Of a DNA stretch of 64,000 nt, positions 33,485-45,494 are shown piece after piece. A program made the translations under genes and the position numbers. Position 1 is the first letter of the stretch. Every line of letters starts with the position of its first letter. The DNA is taken from contig NC_058519.1 of the NCBI RefSeq assembly GCF_904849725.1, positions 539,284,316-539,348,315 on the forward strand, in the 5' to 3' direction. The notes below the pieces were generated by a model. That model worked only from the letters and a program-made list of their open reading frames with translations, did no database searches and was not told the origin of the DNA. The stretch is from Hordeum vulgare subsp. vulgare. Taxonomy: Eukaryota > Streptophyta > Magnoliopsida > Poales > Poaceae.

Positions 33485-35018
33485 TGATACGTCTCCAACG
33501 TATCTATAATTTTTGATGGTTTCATTCTATTATCTTGTCAAACTTTGGATGTTTTGCATGCCTTTTATATATTTTTTGGGACTAACTTATTAACTCAGTG
33601 CCAAGTGCCAGTTCCCGTTATTTCCATGTTTTTTACCCCTTTCAGAGGAGATTTCGAAACGGAGTCCAAACGGAATAAAATCCCCGAAAAGAATTTTTCC
33701 GTAACGGAAGAAGATCAGGAGACTTGAGAGACAAGGCAGGGGGGCTCCAGGGGCCCCACAAGCCCTCACCCCGCGGCCAGGGGGAGGCCGCAGCCCACAG
33801 GCTTGTGGGCCCCTGGACCTCCTTTGCCCTAGGGTTTGCGCCTATATATCCCCAAAAATTCCACAAAAAATCACGAGATCATCGAAAGTACTTTTCCGCC
33901 GCCGCAAGCTTCTGTCTCTGCAAGATCCCATCTGGGGCATGTTCTGGTGCCCTGCCGAAGGGGGGATTCGGACACAGAGGGCTTCTTCATCAACACCATG
34001 ACCTCTCCGATGATGCGTGAGTAGTTCACCATAGACCTCCAGGTCCATAGCTAGTAACTAGATGGCTTCTTCTCTCTCTTGGATCTTCAATACAAAGTTC
34101 TCCATGATCTTCATGGATATCTATCTGATGTAATCTTCTTTTGCGGTGTGTTTGTCGAGATCCGATGAATTGTGGATTTATGATCAGATTATCTATGAAT
34201 CTTATTTGAGTTTCTTCTGATCTCTCTTATGCATGATTTCATATCCTTGTAATTCTCTTCGAGTTGTGGGTTTTGTCTGGCCAACTAGATCTATGATTCT
34301 TGCAATGGGAGAAGTGCTTGGTTTTGGGTTCATACCATGCGGTGACCTCACCAAGTGACAGAAGGGGTAGCGAGGCACGCATCATGTTGTTGCCATCAAG
34401 GGTAAAAAGATGGGGTTTTCATCATTGGTTTGAGATTATCCCTCTACATCATGTCATCTTGCTTAAGGCGTTACTCTGTTCGTCATGAACTCAATACACT
34501 AGATGCATGCTGGATAGCGGTCGATGTGTGGAGTAATAGTAGTAGATGCAGAAAGTATCGGTCTACTTGTCTCGATGTATGATCATTGCCTTAGATATCG
34601 TAACGACTTTGCACGGTTCTATCAATTGCTCGACAGTAATTTGTTCACCCATCGTAATACTTGCTATTTTGAGAGAAGCCTCTAGTGAAAACTATGGCCC
34701 CCAGGGTCTACTCCACACCATATTTTCAGCCTTACACTTTTTACTTCGTTGCACTTTCCGCCTTCAGATCTCACTTTGCAAACAATCTTGAAGGGATTGA
34801 CAACCCCTTTATAGCATTGGGTGCAAGCTCTTTTGTGTTTGTGCAGGTACTTTGGACTTGACGAGATTCTCCTACTGGATTGATACCTTGGTTCTCAAAC
34901 TGAGGGAAATACTTACTGCTCCTGTGCTGCATCACCCTTTCCTCTTCAAGGGAAAAACCAACGCAAGCAAGTCTCCGTCAATGTATCAATTTCTGGCGCT
35001 GTTTTTTAAGAAGTAGCA
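33485..35018 (+). repeat. 3' LTR (1,534 bp)
   Basis: Pairs with 27912-29460 and ends AAGTAGCA before GTAGC. It holds the clearest palindrome of the set: CCAGGGGCCCCACAAGCC (33747-33764) against GGCTTGTGGGCCCCTGG (33800-33816). Confidence 0.95.
33843..33849 (+). promoter_or_regulatory. LTR TATA-like box
   Basis: TATATAT, same context as 28274-28280. Confidence 0.55.
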
Positions 35019-35023
35019 GTAGC

Positions 35024-38000
35024 TCCTGGGTATTTGATACCGGCGCAGTTGCTCACATCTGTAACTCAAAACAAGATCTGTGAAATAAGCGGAGACTGGC
35101 AAAGGACGAGGTGACGATGCGCGTCGGGAATGGTTCCAAGGTCGATGTGATCGCCGTCGGCACGCTACCTCTACATCTACCTTCGGATTAGTTTTAAACC
35201 TTAATAATTTTTATTTAGTACCAACTTTGAGCATGAACATTGTATCGGGATCTCATTTGATGCGAGATGGCTACTCATTTTAAATCTGAGAATAATGATT
35301 GTTCTATTTGTATGAGAGATATGTTTTATGGTCATGCCCCGCTGGTCAAAGGTTTATTCTTAATGAATCTCGAATGTGATGTTACACATATCCATAGTGT
35401 GAGTACCAAAAGATGTAAGGTTGATAATGATAGTCCCACATACTTGTGGCACTGCCTCCTTGGTCATATCAATGTCAAACACATGAAGAAACTCCATACA
35501 GATGGACTTTTGGAGTCTCTTGATTGAATCATTTAACACATGCGAACCGTGCCTCATGGGCAAGATGACTAAGACTCCGTTCTCCGGAACAATGGAGCGA
35601 GCAACCAACTTATTGGAAATAATACATACCGATGTATGTGGTCCAATGAGCGTTGAGGCTCGCGGTGGCTATCGTTATGTTCTCACCCTCAGTGATGGCT
35701 TAAGCATATATGGGTATGTCTACTTAATGAAACACAAGTCTGAGACCTTTGAAAGGTTCAAGGAATTTCAGAGTGAGGTAGAGAATCAACATGACAAAAA
35801 AATAAAGTTCTTACGATCTGATCATGGAGGAGAATATTTGAGTCACGAGTTTGGCACGCACTTAAGGAAATGTGGAATTGTTTCACAACTCATGCCGTGC
35901 GGCACACCTCAGCATAACGGTGTGTCTGAATGTCGTAATCGCACTCTATTGGATATGGTGCGATCTATGATGTCTCTTACTGATCTACCGCTATCATTTT
36001 GGGGATATGCATTGGAGACTGCCGCATTCACTTTAAATAGGGCACCGTCTAAATCCGTTGAGACGACATCGTATGAATTATGGTTTGGTAAGAAACCTAA
36101 GTTGTCGTTTCTGAAAGTTTGGGATGCGATGCTTATGTCAAGAAACTTCAAATTGAAAAGCTCGAACCCAAATCGGAAAAGTGCGCCTTCATAGGATACC
36201 CTAAGTAAACTATTGGGTATACCTTCTATCTCAGATCCGAAGGCAAGATCTTTGTTACCAAGAATGGATCCTTTCTAGAGAAGGAGTTTCTCTCGAAAGA
36301 AGTGAGTGGGAGGAAAGTAGAACTTGATGAGTTAATTGTACCCCCTCTCGAACCGGAGAGTAGCGCAACACAGGAAAATGTTTCTGGGGTGCGTGCACCG
36401 GCTAGAGAGGAAGTTAATGATGATGATCATGAAACTTCGAATCAAGTTACTACTGAACTTTGTAGATCCATGAGGACACGTTCCGCACAAGAGTGGTACG
36501 ACATCCCTGTCCTGGAAGTCATGTTGTTAGACAACAGTGAACCTTCGAAGTATGAAGAAGCGATGGCGGGTCTGCATTCCAACAAATGGCTTGAAGCCAT
36601 GAAATCCGAGATAGGATCCATGTATGATAACAAAGTATGGACTTTGGTGGACTTGCACGATGATCGGCGAGCCATAGAAAATAAATGGATCTTTAAGAAG
36701 AAGACTGATGCGGATGGTAATGTGACCATCTATATGGTTCGACTTGTCGCTAAGGGTTATCTACAAGTTCAAGGAGTTGACTACGAGACTTTCTCACCCG
36801 TAGCGATGCTGAAGTCCGTCTGAATCATGTTAGCAGTTGCCGCATTTTATGATTATGAGATCTGGCAAATGGACGTCAAAACTGCATTCCTTAACGACTT
36901 TCTTAAGGAAGAATTGTATATGATACAGCCGGAAGGTTTTGTCGATCCTAAAAATGTTGACAAGGTATGCAAGCTCCGGTGCTCCATCTATGGGCTGGTG
37001 CAAGCATCTCGAAGTTGGAACATTCGCTTTGACGAGGTGATCAAAGCGTTTGGATTTGTACAGGCTTATGGAGAAGCCTGTATTTACAAGAAAGTGAGTG
37101 GGAGCTCTGTAGCATTTCTCATATTATATGTGGATGACATATTGTTGATGGGAAATGATATAGAACTTTTGGAAAGCATAAAGGCCTATTTAAATAGGTG
37201 TTTTTCAATGAAGGGCCTTGGAGAAGCTGCTTACATATTAGGCATCAAGATCTATAGAGATAGATCGAGACGCCTCATTGGTCTTTCACAAAGCACATAC
37301 CTTGACAAGATATTGAAGAAGTTCAATATGGATAAGTCCAAGAAGGGGTTCTTGCCTGTATTGCAAGGTGTGAGATTGAGCATAGCTCAATGCCCGACCA
37401 TGGCAGAAGATAGAGAAAAGATGAATACCGTCCCCTATGCTTCAGCCATAGGCTCTATTATGTATGCCATGCTATGTACCAGACCTGATGTGAACCTTGC
37501 CATAAGTTTGGTAGGGAGGTATCAAAGTGATCCCGGAGTGGATCACTAGACAGCGGTCAAGAATATCCTTAAGTACCTGAAAAGGACTAAAGATATGTTT
37601 CTTGTTTATGGAGGTGTCGAAGAGCTCGTCGTAAGGGTTACGTCGATGCTAGCTTCGATACAGATCCAGATGACTCCAAGTCACAAACCAGATATGTGTA
37701 TATTTTGAATGGTGGGGCAGTCAGCTCGTGAAGTTGCAAGAAAAGCATCGCGGCGGCATCTACATGTGAAGCGGGGTACATAGCTGCTTCGGAAGCAACA
37801 CATGAAGGAGTTTGGATGAAGGAGTTCATCACCGACCTAGGAGTGACTCCCAGTGCGTCGGGCCCGATGACTCTCTTCTGTGACAACACTAGACCTATTG
37901 CCATTGCCAAGGAGCCCAGGTTTCACAAGAAGACCAAGCACATGAAGCGTCGCTTCAACTCCATTCGTAGATACATTCAGGATGGAGATATAGATAATTG

Positions 38001-38109
38001 TAAAGTACATACGGATCTGAATGTTGCAGATCTGTTGACTAAAGCTCTTCCACGAGCGAAACATGATCAGCACGAGAACTCTATGGGTGTTCGATTCATC
38101 ACAATGTAA
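35024..38109 (+). pseudogene. Copia pol (protease, integrase, reverse transcriptase, RNase H), decayed
   Basis: Continues gag across the gypsy insertion: protease WVFDTGAVAHIC, GAG-pre-integrase LWHCLLGHINVKHMKKL (about 35445-35510), integrase core with HTDVCGP, RSDHGGEY and NGVSECRN (35620-35935), reverse transcriptase with WQMDVKTAFLN and YVDD (36855, 37128) and copia-type RNase H (TCEAGYIAASEA, FCDNT; 37600-38000). Defects seen: stop after SKQDL, one-base deletions near 35188 and 36124, a frame change near 35527, stops at 36821 (TGA), 37547 (TAG) and about 37730. In a live element these enzymes make and insert the cDNA. Gene order INT before RT is diagnostic of Ty1/copia. Confidence 0.95.
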
Positions 38110-38130
38110 CTAGATTATTGACCCTAGTGC

Positions 38131-38140
38131 AAGTGGGAGG
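38131..38140 (+). other. Copia polypurine tract
   Basis: AAGTGGGAGG one base before the 3' LTR. Confidence 0.8.
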
Positions 38141-38141
38141 C

Positions 38142-39859
38142 TGTTGGAAATATGCCCTAGAGGCAATAATAAAATGGTTATTATTATATTTCCTTGTTCA
38201 TGATAATTGTCTTTTGTTCATGCTATAATTGTATTAACCGGAAACCGTAATACATGTGTGAATACATAGACCACAACATGTCCCTAGTGAGCCTCTAGTT
38301 GGCTAGCTCGTTGATCAATAGATGGTCATGGTTTACTGGACATGGACACTCAATGTCGTTCATAACAGGATCACATCATTAGGAGAATGATGTGATGGAC
38401 AAGACCCAGTCCTAAGCATAGCACAAGGTCGTGTACTTCGTCTGCTAGAGCTTTTATAATGTCAAGTATCATTTCCATAGACCATGCGATCGTGCAACTC
38501 CCGGCTACCATAGGAATGCTTTGGGTGTATCAAACGTCACAACGTAACTTGGTGATTATAAAGGTGCACTACATGTATCTCCGGAAGTGTTTGTTGGGTT
38601 GGTACGAATCGAGACTGGGATTTGTCACTCCGTGTGACGGATAGGTATCTCTGGGTCCACTCAGTAATACATCATCATAATGAGCTCAGTGTGATTAAGG
38701 AGTTAGTCATGGGATCATGTGTTACAGAACAAGTAAAGAGACGTGTCGGTAACGAGATTGAACAAGGTATAGGGATATCGACGATCGAATCTCGGGCAAG
38801 TATCATACCGGTAGAGAAAGTGAATTGTATACGGGATTGAGTGAATCCCTGACATCGTGGTTCATCCGATGAGATCATCGTGTAACATCTGGGAGCTAAC
38901 ATGGGTACCCAGATCCCGTAGTTGGTTATTGGCCAGAGAGAAGTCTCGGTCATGTCTGCATGGTTCCCGAACCCGTAGGGTCTACACACTTAAGGTTCGG
39001 TGACGCTAGAGTTGTGGTGTGAATTGTATATGTGGTTACCGAAAGTTGTTCAGATTCCCGGATGATATCCCGGACGTCACGAGGAGTTCCGAAATAGTCC
39101 GAAGGTGAAGATTTATATATGGGAAGTCCAGTTTCGGTCACCGGAAATGTTTCGGGGTTTATCGGTATTGTACAGGGACCACCGAAAGGGTACCGGGGGT
39201 CCACCTGTCCCGGAGGGCCACATGGGACGAAAGTGGGAGGGAACCAGCCCCCGGTGGGCTGGTGCGAGCCAACATAGGATGCCCAAGGCACCTAGGGCAA
39301 AACCCTAGGGCGTGGGGCTGCCTCCCTCCAACTTGGGAGGCAAGCCACCCCTAGGGCAGCTGCCGCCCGCACTTCCTAGGGCTACCGCCGCCCCTCCTAG
39401 GGTTTCCTAGGGTGGTCGGCCCCTCTCCGTCCCTCCTATAAATAGTGGGGTTTTTGGGAGGGTTGCACACACCTTGAACCTCTCCCCTCGGCCCAGCCCT
39501 ACCTCTCCACTTCTCCTCCTTCGCGGTGCTTGGAGAAGCCCTGCAGGAGAACCACAAGCTCCACCGCCACCACACCATCGTGCTACTGGAGCTCTCCCTC
39601 AACTTCTCCTTCACCCTTGCTGGATCAAGAAGGAGGACACGTCCCCGGGCTGTAAGTGTGTTGAACGCGGAGGCACCGTTCGTTCGGTGCTTGGATCTCA
39701 TCGCCGCGAGTACGAGTCCATCGACCGTGTTCATAGTAACGCTTCCGCTTAGCGAGCTTCAACGGTATGAAGATGCTCTCCCTCTCTCGTTGTCGGTTTC
39801 TCCTAGTTTGATCTTGGTGACACGTAGGATTTTTTTAATTATTACTACGTTCCCCAATA
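38142..39859 (+). repeat. Copia 3' LTR (1,718 bp)
   Basis: TGTTGGAAATATGCCCTAG...TTCCCCAATA (consensus end CCCCAACA). TATA box at 39437-39444. Full-length partner of the truncated 5' LTR. Confidence 0.95.
39437..39444 (+). promoter_or_regulatory. Copia LTR TATA box
   Basis: TATAAATA with the same flanks as 5798-5805. Confidence 0.65.
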
Positions 39860-40032
39860 GGAGCTTAGTTACAAGTGAAGAAGCTCATTGTTTATGTCAA
39901 TTTGTATGTACTCGTTGTTTAGCCATGAGCTTAGTAGTGGTCATCAGTACTGCTCATTTTTATTTATGTAGGTGGTAACATTTTAATTGGTGTGTTGTAT
40001 AGAGTAATATAATATGTGTTTTTGTATTGCAG

Positions 40033-40710
40033 CAACCTCAGAATTGTGGTTTTGTTGGGTGGGTAGACCCAGAGTGGCCTCCCAGAATGCAAAATGCATT
40101 GTTGAAACTTTGGAAAATGTTGGAAGACAGCAAGAGTGCTAGGAGGAATGATAACTTGGAGAGTTCACTAAAAATTCACCATCTGATAGAAGAGAAAAGA
40201 AATCTTGATTCAAACTATGACAAACTAGTAGAAGATGTGAATCAACTGCTCAATGCCCAGGAGGAGAGGGTCATGGATTTCAGCTATTTGCAGGATAAGG
40301 TGAATGGTGCAAAGAGCTCTAGTGTTGTTGTGGCTGTCATGAAGATTGAAAATGACAAGAAAGGGGCAGAGAAAATGGAACTTCAAGGGAAGTATTCAGT
40401 GCTTATGAACCTTGTAGAAGCTCAAGGCAGGGTCACTAGGAACCAGAAGGCTAATCATTTGAAGGAGAAGGAGAAACTAAGTGAAGAGAACTATAATTTG
40501 AAGGACCAGGTTGATAAACTGAACAATTTTGAGGAAAAACTCAAAGATGACATTGGGGTGCTCAACCTTCACATTGGTGGTCTGAAGAAAGGAATAGAGA
40601 ATCTCATTAAATGCAGGGATGAGCTAAAGCTCCAGATTGCTGATGAGTTGAATGAAGTGGAGAAGAACCAAGAGAAGTTGAAGATGATGAGGGACATTTT
40701 GGATGGATGA
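40033..40710 (+). pseudogene. Coiled-coil protein with C-terminal half of a GRF-type zinc finger (5' exon lost)
   Basis: An intron end TTTTGTATTGCAG (to 40032) leads into an exon beginning QPQNCGFVGWVDPEW, which looks like the second half of a GRF zinc finger (CGFxxWVD). After it come about 200 residues rich in Lys, Glu, Leu and Asn with heptad-like spacing (EEKRNLDSNYDKLVEDVNQLL, LKEKEKLSEENYNLKDQVDKL), a probable coiled coil. The first exon with the other zinc ligands is missing because the copia LTR ends 173 bp upstream. The frame stops at TGA 40708-40710; just after it, in another frame, lies an acidic Asp/Glu tail interrupted by TAA, so the C-terminus seems frameshifted. Such proteins often sit beside grass MULE transposases; the function is unknown. 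Confidence 0.6.
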
Positions 40711-41166
40711 GCTAGATGAAGATGAAGATTAAGATTCAGATGAAGATGAAGATGAAGAAGAAGTATGATGTGCTTCCCTTTTGTGAATTATGGTTCTTTA
40801 ATGCAGTGTAATGTATGGATGTACTGGTTGTAACTTAAGAACTGAGTAGATTGAACTCCACTATGCTATGGTTTGTTCCCACGTTCTAATGTAAGAATCT
40901 CTGAATTATGCATGTTTAAGTGACTTGATGTATGTTCAACTCCACTATGTTGTGGTTTGTTATATATCTTCTTATATGTTGCATTGATAGATGGCTTGGG
41001 TCATTAGCATATCATAGAACCAGAAAAATCAGTTAGTACTCATCATTTACCACACAATAAGTCACTTAGTACACATCACTTAGTACTGATCGTAGAACTT
41101 AGTACGCAATAAGTCACTTAGTACACATCATAGAACTTAGTACACCATAAGTTACTTAGTACACCA
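40711..41166. other. Region between the convergent MULE genes, with short repeats
   Basis: GAT/GAA-rich repeat (40717-40766), then AT-rich sequence. 41030-41160 contains several imperfect copies of ACTTAGTACACATCA and AATAAGTCACTTAGTACAC. No gene seen. Confidence 0.7.
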
Positions 41167-44100
41167 TCAGTGATGGTTACCACTGGGAGTAAAAAATGTC
41201 ATCCAGCTAGAATGGTTTGTTGGGGTAGGAGCAGATGATGAACCTCCAAGTGCATATGTTGGGACACGAGCAGATGATGAACCTCCAGCAGCAAATCTTG
41301 GGGTAGTGAAAGGTCTATGAACACTCGCACTACTGGTTGACCTTCTTGTATATCTTGCAAGTGGAGGATGTGATCTTGCAGGTGGAGGCTGTGATCTTGC
41401 TTCACTCCTTGATCTTGTAGGTGCCTTGCAAAACACATAAACACAAAAGGAATAAGCACATGAACATAAAAGATGCAAAGAAATCAACAAGTACTATTAA
41501 AAAGGGTTTACCACATGCTTGTTTTTCCTCAGAGCCAACTCTGGTCTCAACTATTGTCTGCAGTTGGTGTACCTGTGGCCTTGGAACCCACAGTTGTTGC
41601 ATGTTATAGTGGCCATTCTTGAACTGTCCTTTGGTTTTGGAACCTCAAATCTTCCCTTTATTCTCTTCTCTTTCTTTCTTCCCCTCTTCACATGAAATTT
41701 GGGTGGCTCTATGTCTGGTCCACTTGTCCTTGTCCAATCATGTTCACCAGGAACATGATATATCATTGGCTGATAAGAAGTTAGGTAGAAAGGTGTTTTG
41801 AAGAATTTGCAGACATAGTCCTGTGGAAATCTTTTTGCCTTGTTAACTGCTGATATTGCATGGTTGCATGGTATGCCAGACAGGTCCCATTTTCTGCAGC
41901 CACATGTATGAACTTCCAAGTTTACATCATGTGTTTGCTGCCCACTTGTCACTTGCCATAGATTTACACCATCTTGGATAGGTTTGTACAATCTGACCCT
42001 TTCCTTTTCCACCTCTAGCTTCTCAGCATAATGTGGTGTAATCTCCCACAGAGCTGCCTTTCCTCTCTCTTTGTTCCTATGCCACCTCACCATTTGCTTG
42101 TCCTTAATACCATCAATCATAGTCCTAATAGGTTTTTTCCCTAAAATCTAGGATGTAATTGTTGAACAACTCGGACAGGTTGTTAACAAACAAGTGTGTC
42201 TTGCAGTTAGTGTTAAAAGCATGCCTAGCCCATGTGTGCTTACAAACTTCCTCACTCTCATTTTCAGATCATTCATGGCAATGTTAAAATTGTGTTGGTT
42301 ATAAGCATAGCTCGTATTATTCATGCATTTCTTAAGATCTCCCCCCCTAAACCCAGCATTCTGGATATTTGCATAGAGTTGTCTAAGGCAAAATCTTTGA
42401 TGGCAGTTTGGGAAAACTTGATTTACTGCATTTAGTAGCCCCTGATCACTTAGCATGCTAAACTTAGCTGTTGTACAACTGGCATCTATAACATAAAATG
42501 CTAATGCAAAACTTAATAAAAGGAAGATGCATGCATACCTTGTGTCTATCACACATGATAGTATAAGGACCAATTTTCCCAGTTTCACCTCCTAGACATA
42601 TCTTCAATTGGTGCAGAAACCAACAAGTTGTGTCCTCTTGTCCAACTATAGCAAATGCAAGTGGGAAAGTATTGTTATTGTCATCTCTTCTAGTGACAGC
42701 AAGGATTTGAGCACCAGTGGTCAGCTTAATGAAGCATCCATCAACACCTGTTGATGCAAGCAAAGAACAATTTAAGTCACTATAAAGAAGTGGTAAACAA
42801 TGAATTTTTTTGATGCACAATAAAGGCATAACTAACCAATGAATGGTTTGCATCCATTCAGAAATCCCTCCCTTGATCCATTTATGCAGAAGAACATAGC
42901 ATGAAACCTTGGTCCCGGATGTGGTATTTTAGTAGTAGGTTTTGGAGTAACTGTTGTAACTACAACTCTACTACCAGGGTTTGTATCCATGATGGTCATA
43001 ATCCCTAAGTATGGGGTATTGCTTCTTGTGCTCTCCTAGCACAGCTTCTACAACAAGGTTTTTGGCCCTATAGGACATGTGCCTTGCCACACCAACACCA
43101 TACTTCTCCCTGCAGTTGTCAATCAAAGTGTGTATGCTAGTGGTGGGATCAAACCTGAACAAGGACTCATAGGTCTTTGCAAGCCACTTTGCACTAATCC
43201 TTGATTTCTCTATGTTAGTAGGGCAAGTGTGCTCCAGCCTCATTTTCTTAATAACAAAAGTATTCTCCCCTTTGATGACTGCAGCAACTATGCAAAACTG
43301 GCAGTGATCTTGCTTACAACAAGCAATGATCCTTTGGTCTGAGTTTCTGTGATACCTGAAGTCTCTGGCCTGTGTGATGTGCAAGCTCAATAAAGCTTCT
43401 CTCAATTGATGTTGATCCTTAAAGCACGTGTACAGACATAACTCTGATGTGGTTGCTCAAGTTTGTCATTGTACCAGATCCTTGGTTTCCTTTTCTTGGC
43501 CGTACTCTTCCTCCCTTTAGGTGGCACAAATGAGAGTGGATCATGTCCATCATCTTCCTCAAACAACAACAAATCATCTTCTTCATCTGATGAAGGGATG
43601 AAATCAGGTTTCACCTCCTCTAACACACTTGAATGTGACCTAGTAGTGGGGCCTTTCCTAACTTCAAGTTTCTTCCTCCTTTTGCAGGTTTTTGCATTGG
43701 AGGCTCTTCTCTTGCAAAAACATTGACATCCTCCTCCATCTCAAACAAATCCTCAACCTCAGTGTCACCCTCATAATATAGTTGTTCCTCATCTGAATCT
43801 TCATCTTGATCTACATCTTCTTCCTCTGTTAATTTACTTCCCCCTATTATCTCTGCATCTTCAGAAATCCTGTACTTCTCCATGCAGAAAGAATTGTTAT
43901 CACTGTCATATGCATCCTCAGATTCATCGCTACTATCATGTGCCTGCTCAAACACTGTCTCTTCCTCCATTACAGCTTTGAGCTTGTCCTTTCCGAAGTT
44001 TATGCTCTCTTCAGTGCACACAACAGTAGGTTGAGTAGGACTGCTATGAAAAACAACACCTTCTGGATCAAACAACAAGAACTGCAGGCTCGCTGAGATC

Positions 44101-44795
44101 ATACAGAACAACTGGTTGATACAATATTGCTGCTAATTGTTCTTCTCTATGACAAACATGAATGGCATTACTCATATTTGATCTCCCTTCTCTTTGACTT
44201 TAAAAAGTTGGTGTTGCCCTCACTAGCAAATTCATAAGTAAACTATGCTTATATTCCTTCCTCGGTTGCTGCAGTTTGATGTTTGTGCCATGCTCTCTCT
44301 CCTCTCCTATGCCTAAATTTTCCATGCGGTACAACTCATTAGGGAAATAAAACCCTTGTGTTTGCAACACTGCATATAGGTTCAGAAATGTAACATCTGA
44401 GCTACATAACTTCATATCTAAATTTGACTGCGAATCAAAGTGAATCCAAAGTTCCCAAACAGCAACATGCAAACTACAGTTGACAGAAATAATTTCAAAT
44501 GAGCAACTAACCCTAGCCCACCAGATTTTAATTAGCAAGAAAGAAGGATAGAGTAGAGGCACTTACACAACGCAGCCACCAGCACCACTGGTCCAGTGAT
44601 GGCTACTGGTAGGGTTGGCCACCCAGATCTCTGCCAGCTTCACACTGTCCTTCATGAACAACGCCACCTCTTCCTCCAAATCCTCATCATCGTCGGAGGA
44701 GTGGTACGAACTGGAGCCACCGTCGTCCACAACCAGACCTACGCGGTCATCTAGCCCGAGGCCAGGAAGGTCTCCATCCCGCCCGCAACGTCACC
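41167..44795 (-). pseudogene. MULE (MuDR-type) transposase, decayed
   Basis: On the minus strand in order: a possible first exon (44795-44565, SSSYHSSDDDEDLEEEVALFMKD, then donor GTAAGTGCC); an acidic N-terminal region (44111-43620); a MuDR-type DNA-binding region (43405-42975, ITQARDFRYHRNSDQRII, YPILRDYDH); the MULE transposase core with VDGCFIKL, AFAIVGQED and LSDQGLLNAVNQVFP (42755-42400); a SWIM zinc finger CGCRKWDLSGIPCNHAI (about 41910-41845); and a CCHC knuckle CNNCGFQGHRYTNC (about 41600-41560). A Ser/Thr/Pro-rich C-terminal exon is at 41415-41170. Introns are likely, but frameshifts near 42265 and 42140 and stops show that it is dead. It would cut and paste the element at its inverted repeats. 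Confidence 0.85.
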
Positions 44796-44877
44796 GCCGC
44801 CGGGAGTCGCCGCCGCCGCCGGGATAGCCACGCAGAGAGGGAGAGGGGAGAGCAAGGCTAGGGTTCGTCCAATTTGA

Positions 44878-44990
44878 CACGGTTCGAAAGAGACACAGCG
44901 AACAACCAAGTCGGTTCGGTCCGCGCCACGGTCTCGAACGAGACACAGCGAGCAACCAAGTCGGTTCGGTCCGCGCCACGGTCGTGTACG
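44878..44990. repeat. 50-bp tandem repeat (two copies)
   Basis: AGACACAGCG...GTCGGTTCGGTCCGCGCCACGG starts at 44891 and again at 44941. Near the presumed right end of the MULE and possibly part of its terminal region. Contains TCGAACGAGACACAGCG in the second copy. Confidence 0.75.
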
Positions 44991-45000
44991 CCACCGTATC

Positions 45001-45494
45001 GCCTGACATGTGGGCCAGGTCTGTCAGATACGTGGTCAATACGCGTTTATATGCTTGTCAGCCCGTTTCACAACAATTAGTCTATGAAGTGATACTGACA
45101 TGCAAAACTTTTGACTAGTGGTACCTATCCGCCACGACATGTCCAAGTGTGATACTGTCTTGCAATTATCTCAAGTAAGATCGACATGCAAGTACAGTAA
45201 CCATTTCCATTTTGTACATATTGCTGATATCGTGCTGTTTTATGCCAGCACCATAGATCCGGTATGCAAGAGCTCAATACAGTCAACTACGAGATAGGAG
45301 ATCTACAAAAGGGTTAAAATGCCAACACATTTGCAGGTTTATAACAACTGAGGCGCATACTTGAACCTATATTACCAAAGAATTAATGGAACTAAGCTTC
45401 GCGGTATGTACAGCGCTGCGATTAGACAAATGAATTTCTTTTGTATATGAGGCCACGGCCAGGATCATCTTTTTCAGTTTCAACATTTACTGGT
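45001..45494. other. 3' flank of the methyltransferase gene
   Basis: No ORF of interest. The part nearest 45494 should be the 3' untranslated region of the minus-strand gene; I could not fix a poly(A) site. Confidence 0.6.

Larger units (their letters stand above)
27912..35018 (+). mobile_element. Non-autonomous Athila-like gypsy element (protease only) inserted between copia gag and pol
   Basis: Complete: LTRs 27912-29460 and 33485-35018, target duplication GTAGC at 27907-27911 and 35019-35023, degenerate tRNA-Asp primer-binding site (29471-29485), polypurine tract (33469-33484). The only coding region is a damaged gag-remnant/protease frame (29666-30720). In the first ~145 bp the LTRs differ at about 3 sites, fewer than in the minus-strand gypsy, suggesting a later insertion. 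Same family as 1-2885. Confidence 0.95.
5507..39859 (+). mobile_element. Copia retrotransposon (Angela/WIS/BARE1 type), split by three nested gypsy elements
   Basis: Segments in order: truncated 5' LTR 5507-6220, leader 6221-6897 and 20810-21403, gag 21404-21559 and 27171-27911, pol 35024-38109, 3' LTR 38142-39859. Three insertions separate them, each flanked by a 5-bp target duplication, and deleting each insertion with one duplication copy restores continuity. A possible target copy GGAGC follows the 3' LTR at 39860-39864; the left partner is lost. It carries stops and frameshifts in pol, so it is dead. It inserted into an intron of the coiled-coil gene that resumes at 40033. Confidence 0.93.
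39860..45000. mobile_element. Remains of a Mutator-like element (MULE) with two convergent genes
   Basis: A coiled-coil/GRF-type gene on plus (40033-40710) faces a MuDR-type transposase on minus (about 44795-41190). This mirrors the convergent mudrA/mudrB layout of maize MuDR, although the plus-strand protein is not visibly a mudrB homologue. The left end is cut by the copia inserted at 39860. The right end probably lies around 44870-45110, but I could not define terminal inverted repeats, and the left one is not in the window. Boundaries are therefore approximate. Confidence 0.6.

Noticed and set aside
40711..41166. CRISPR-like array from spaced CTTAGTACACATCA repeats
   Set aside because: Repeats are imperfect, irregularly spaced and lie in a plant transposon; no cas genes and a eukaryotic context.
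44615..44827. Plus-strand Ser/Pro/Arg-rich frame
   Set aside because: Shadow of the likely first exon of the minus-strand MULE transposase (SSSYHSSDDDEDLEEE).
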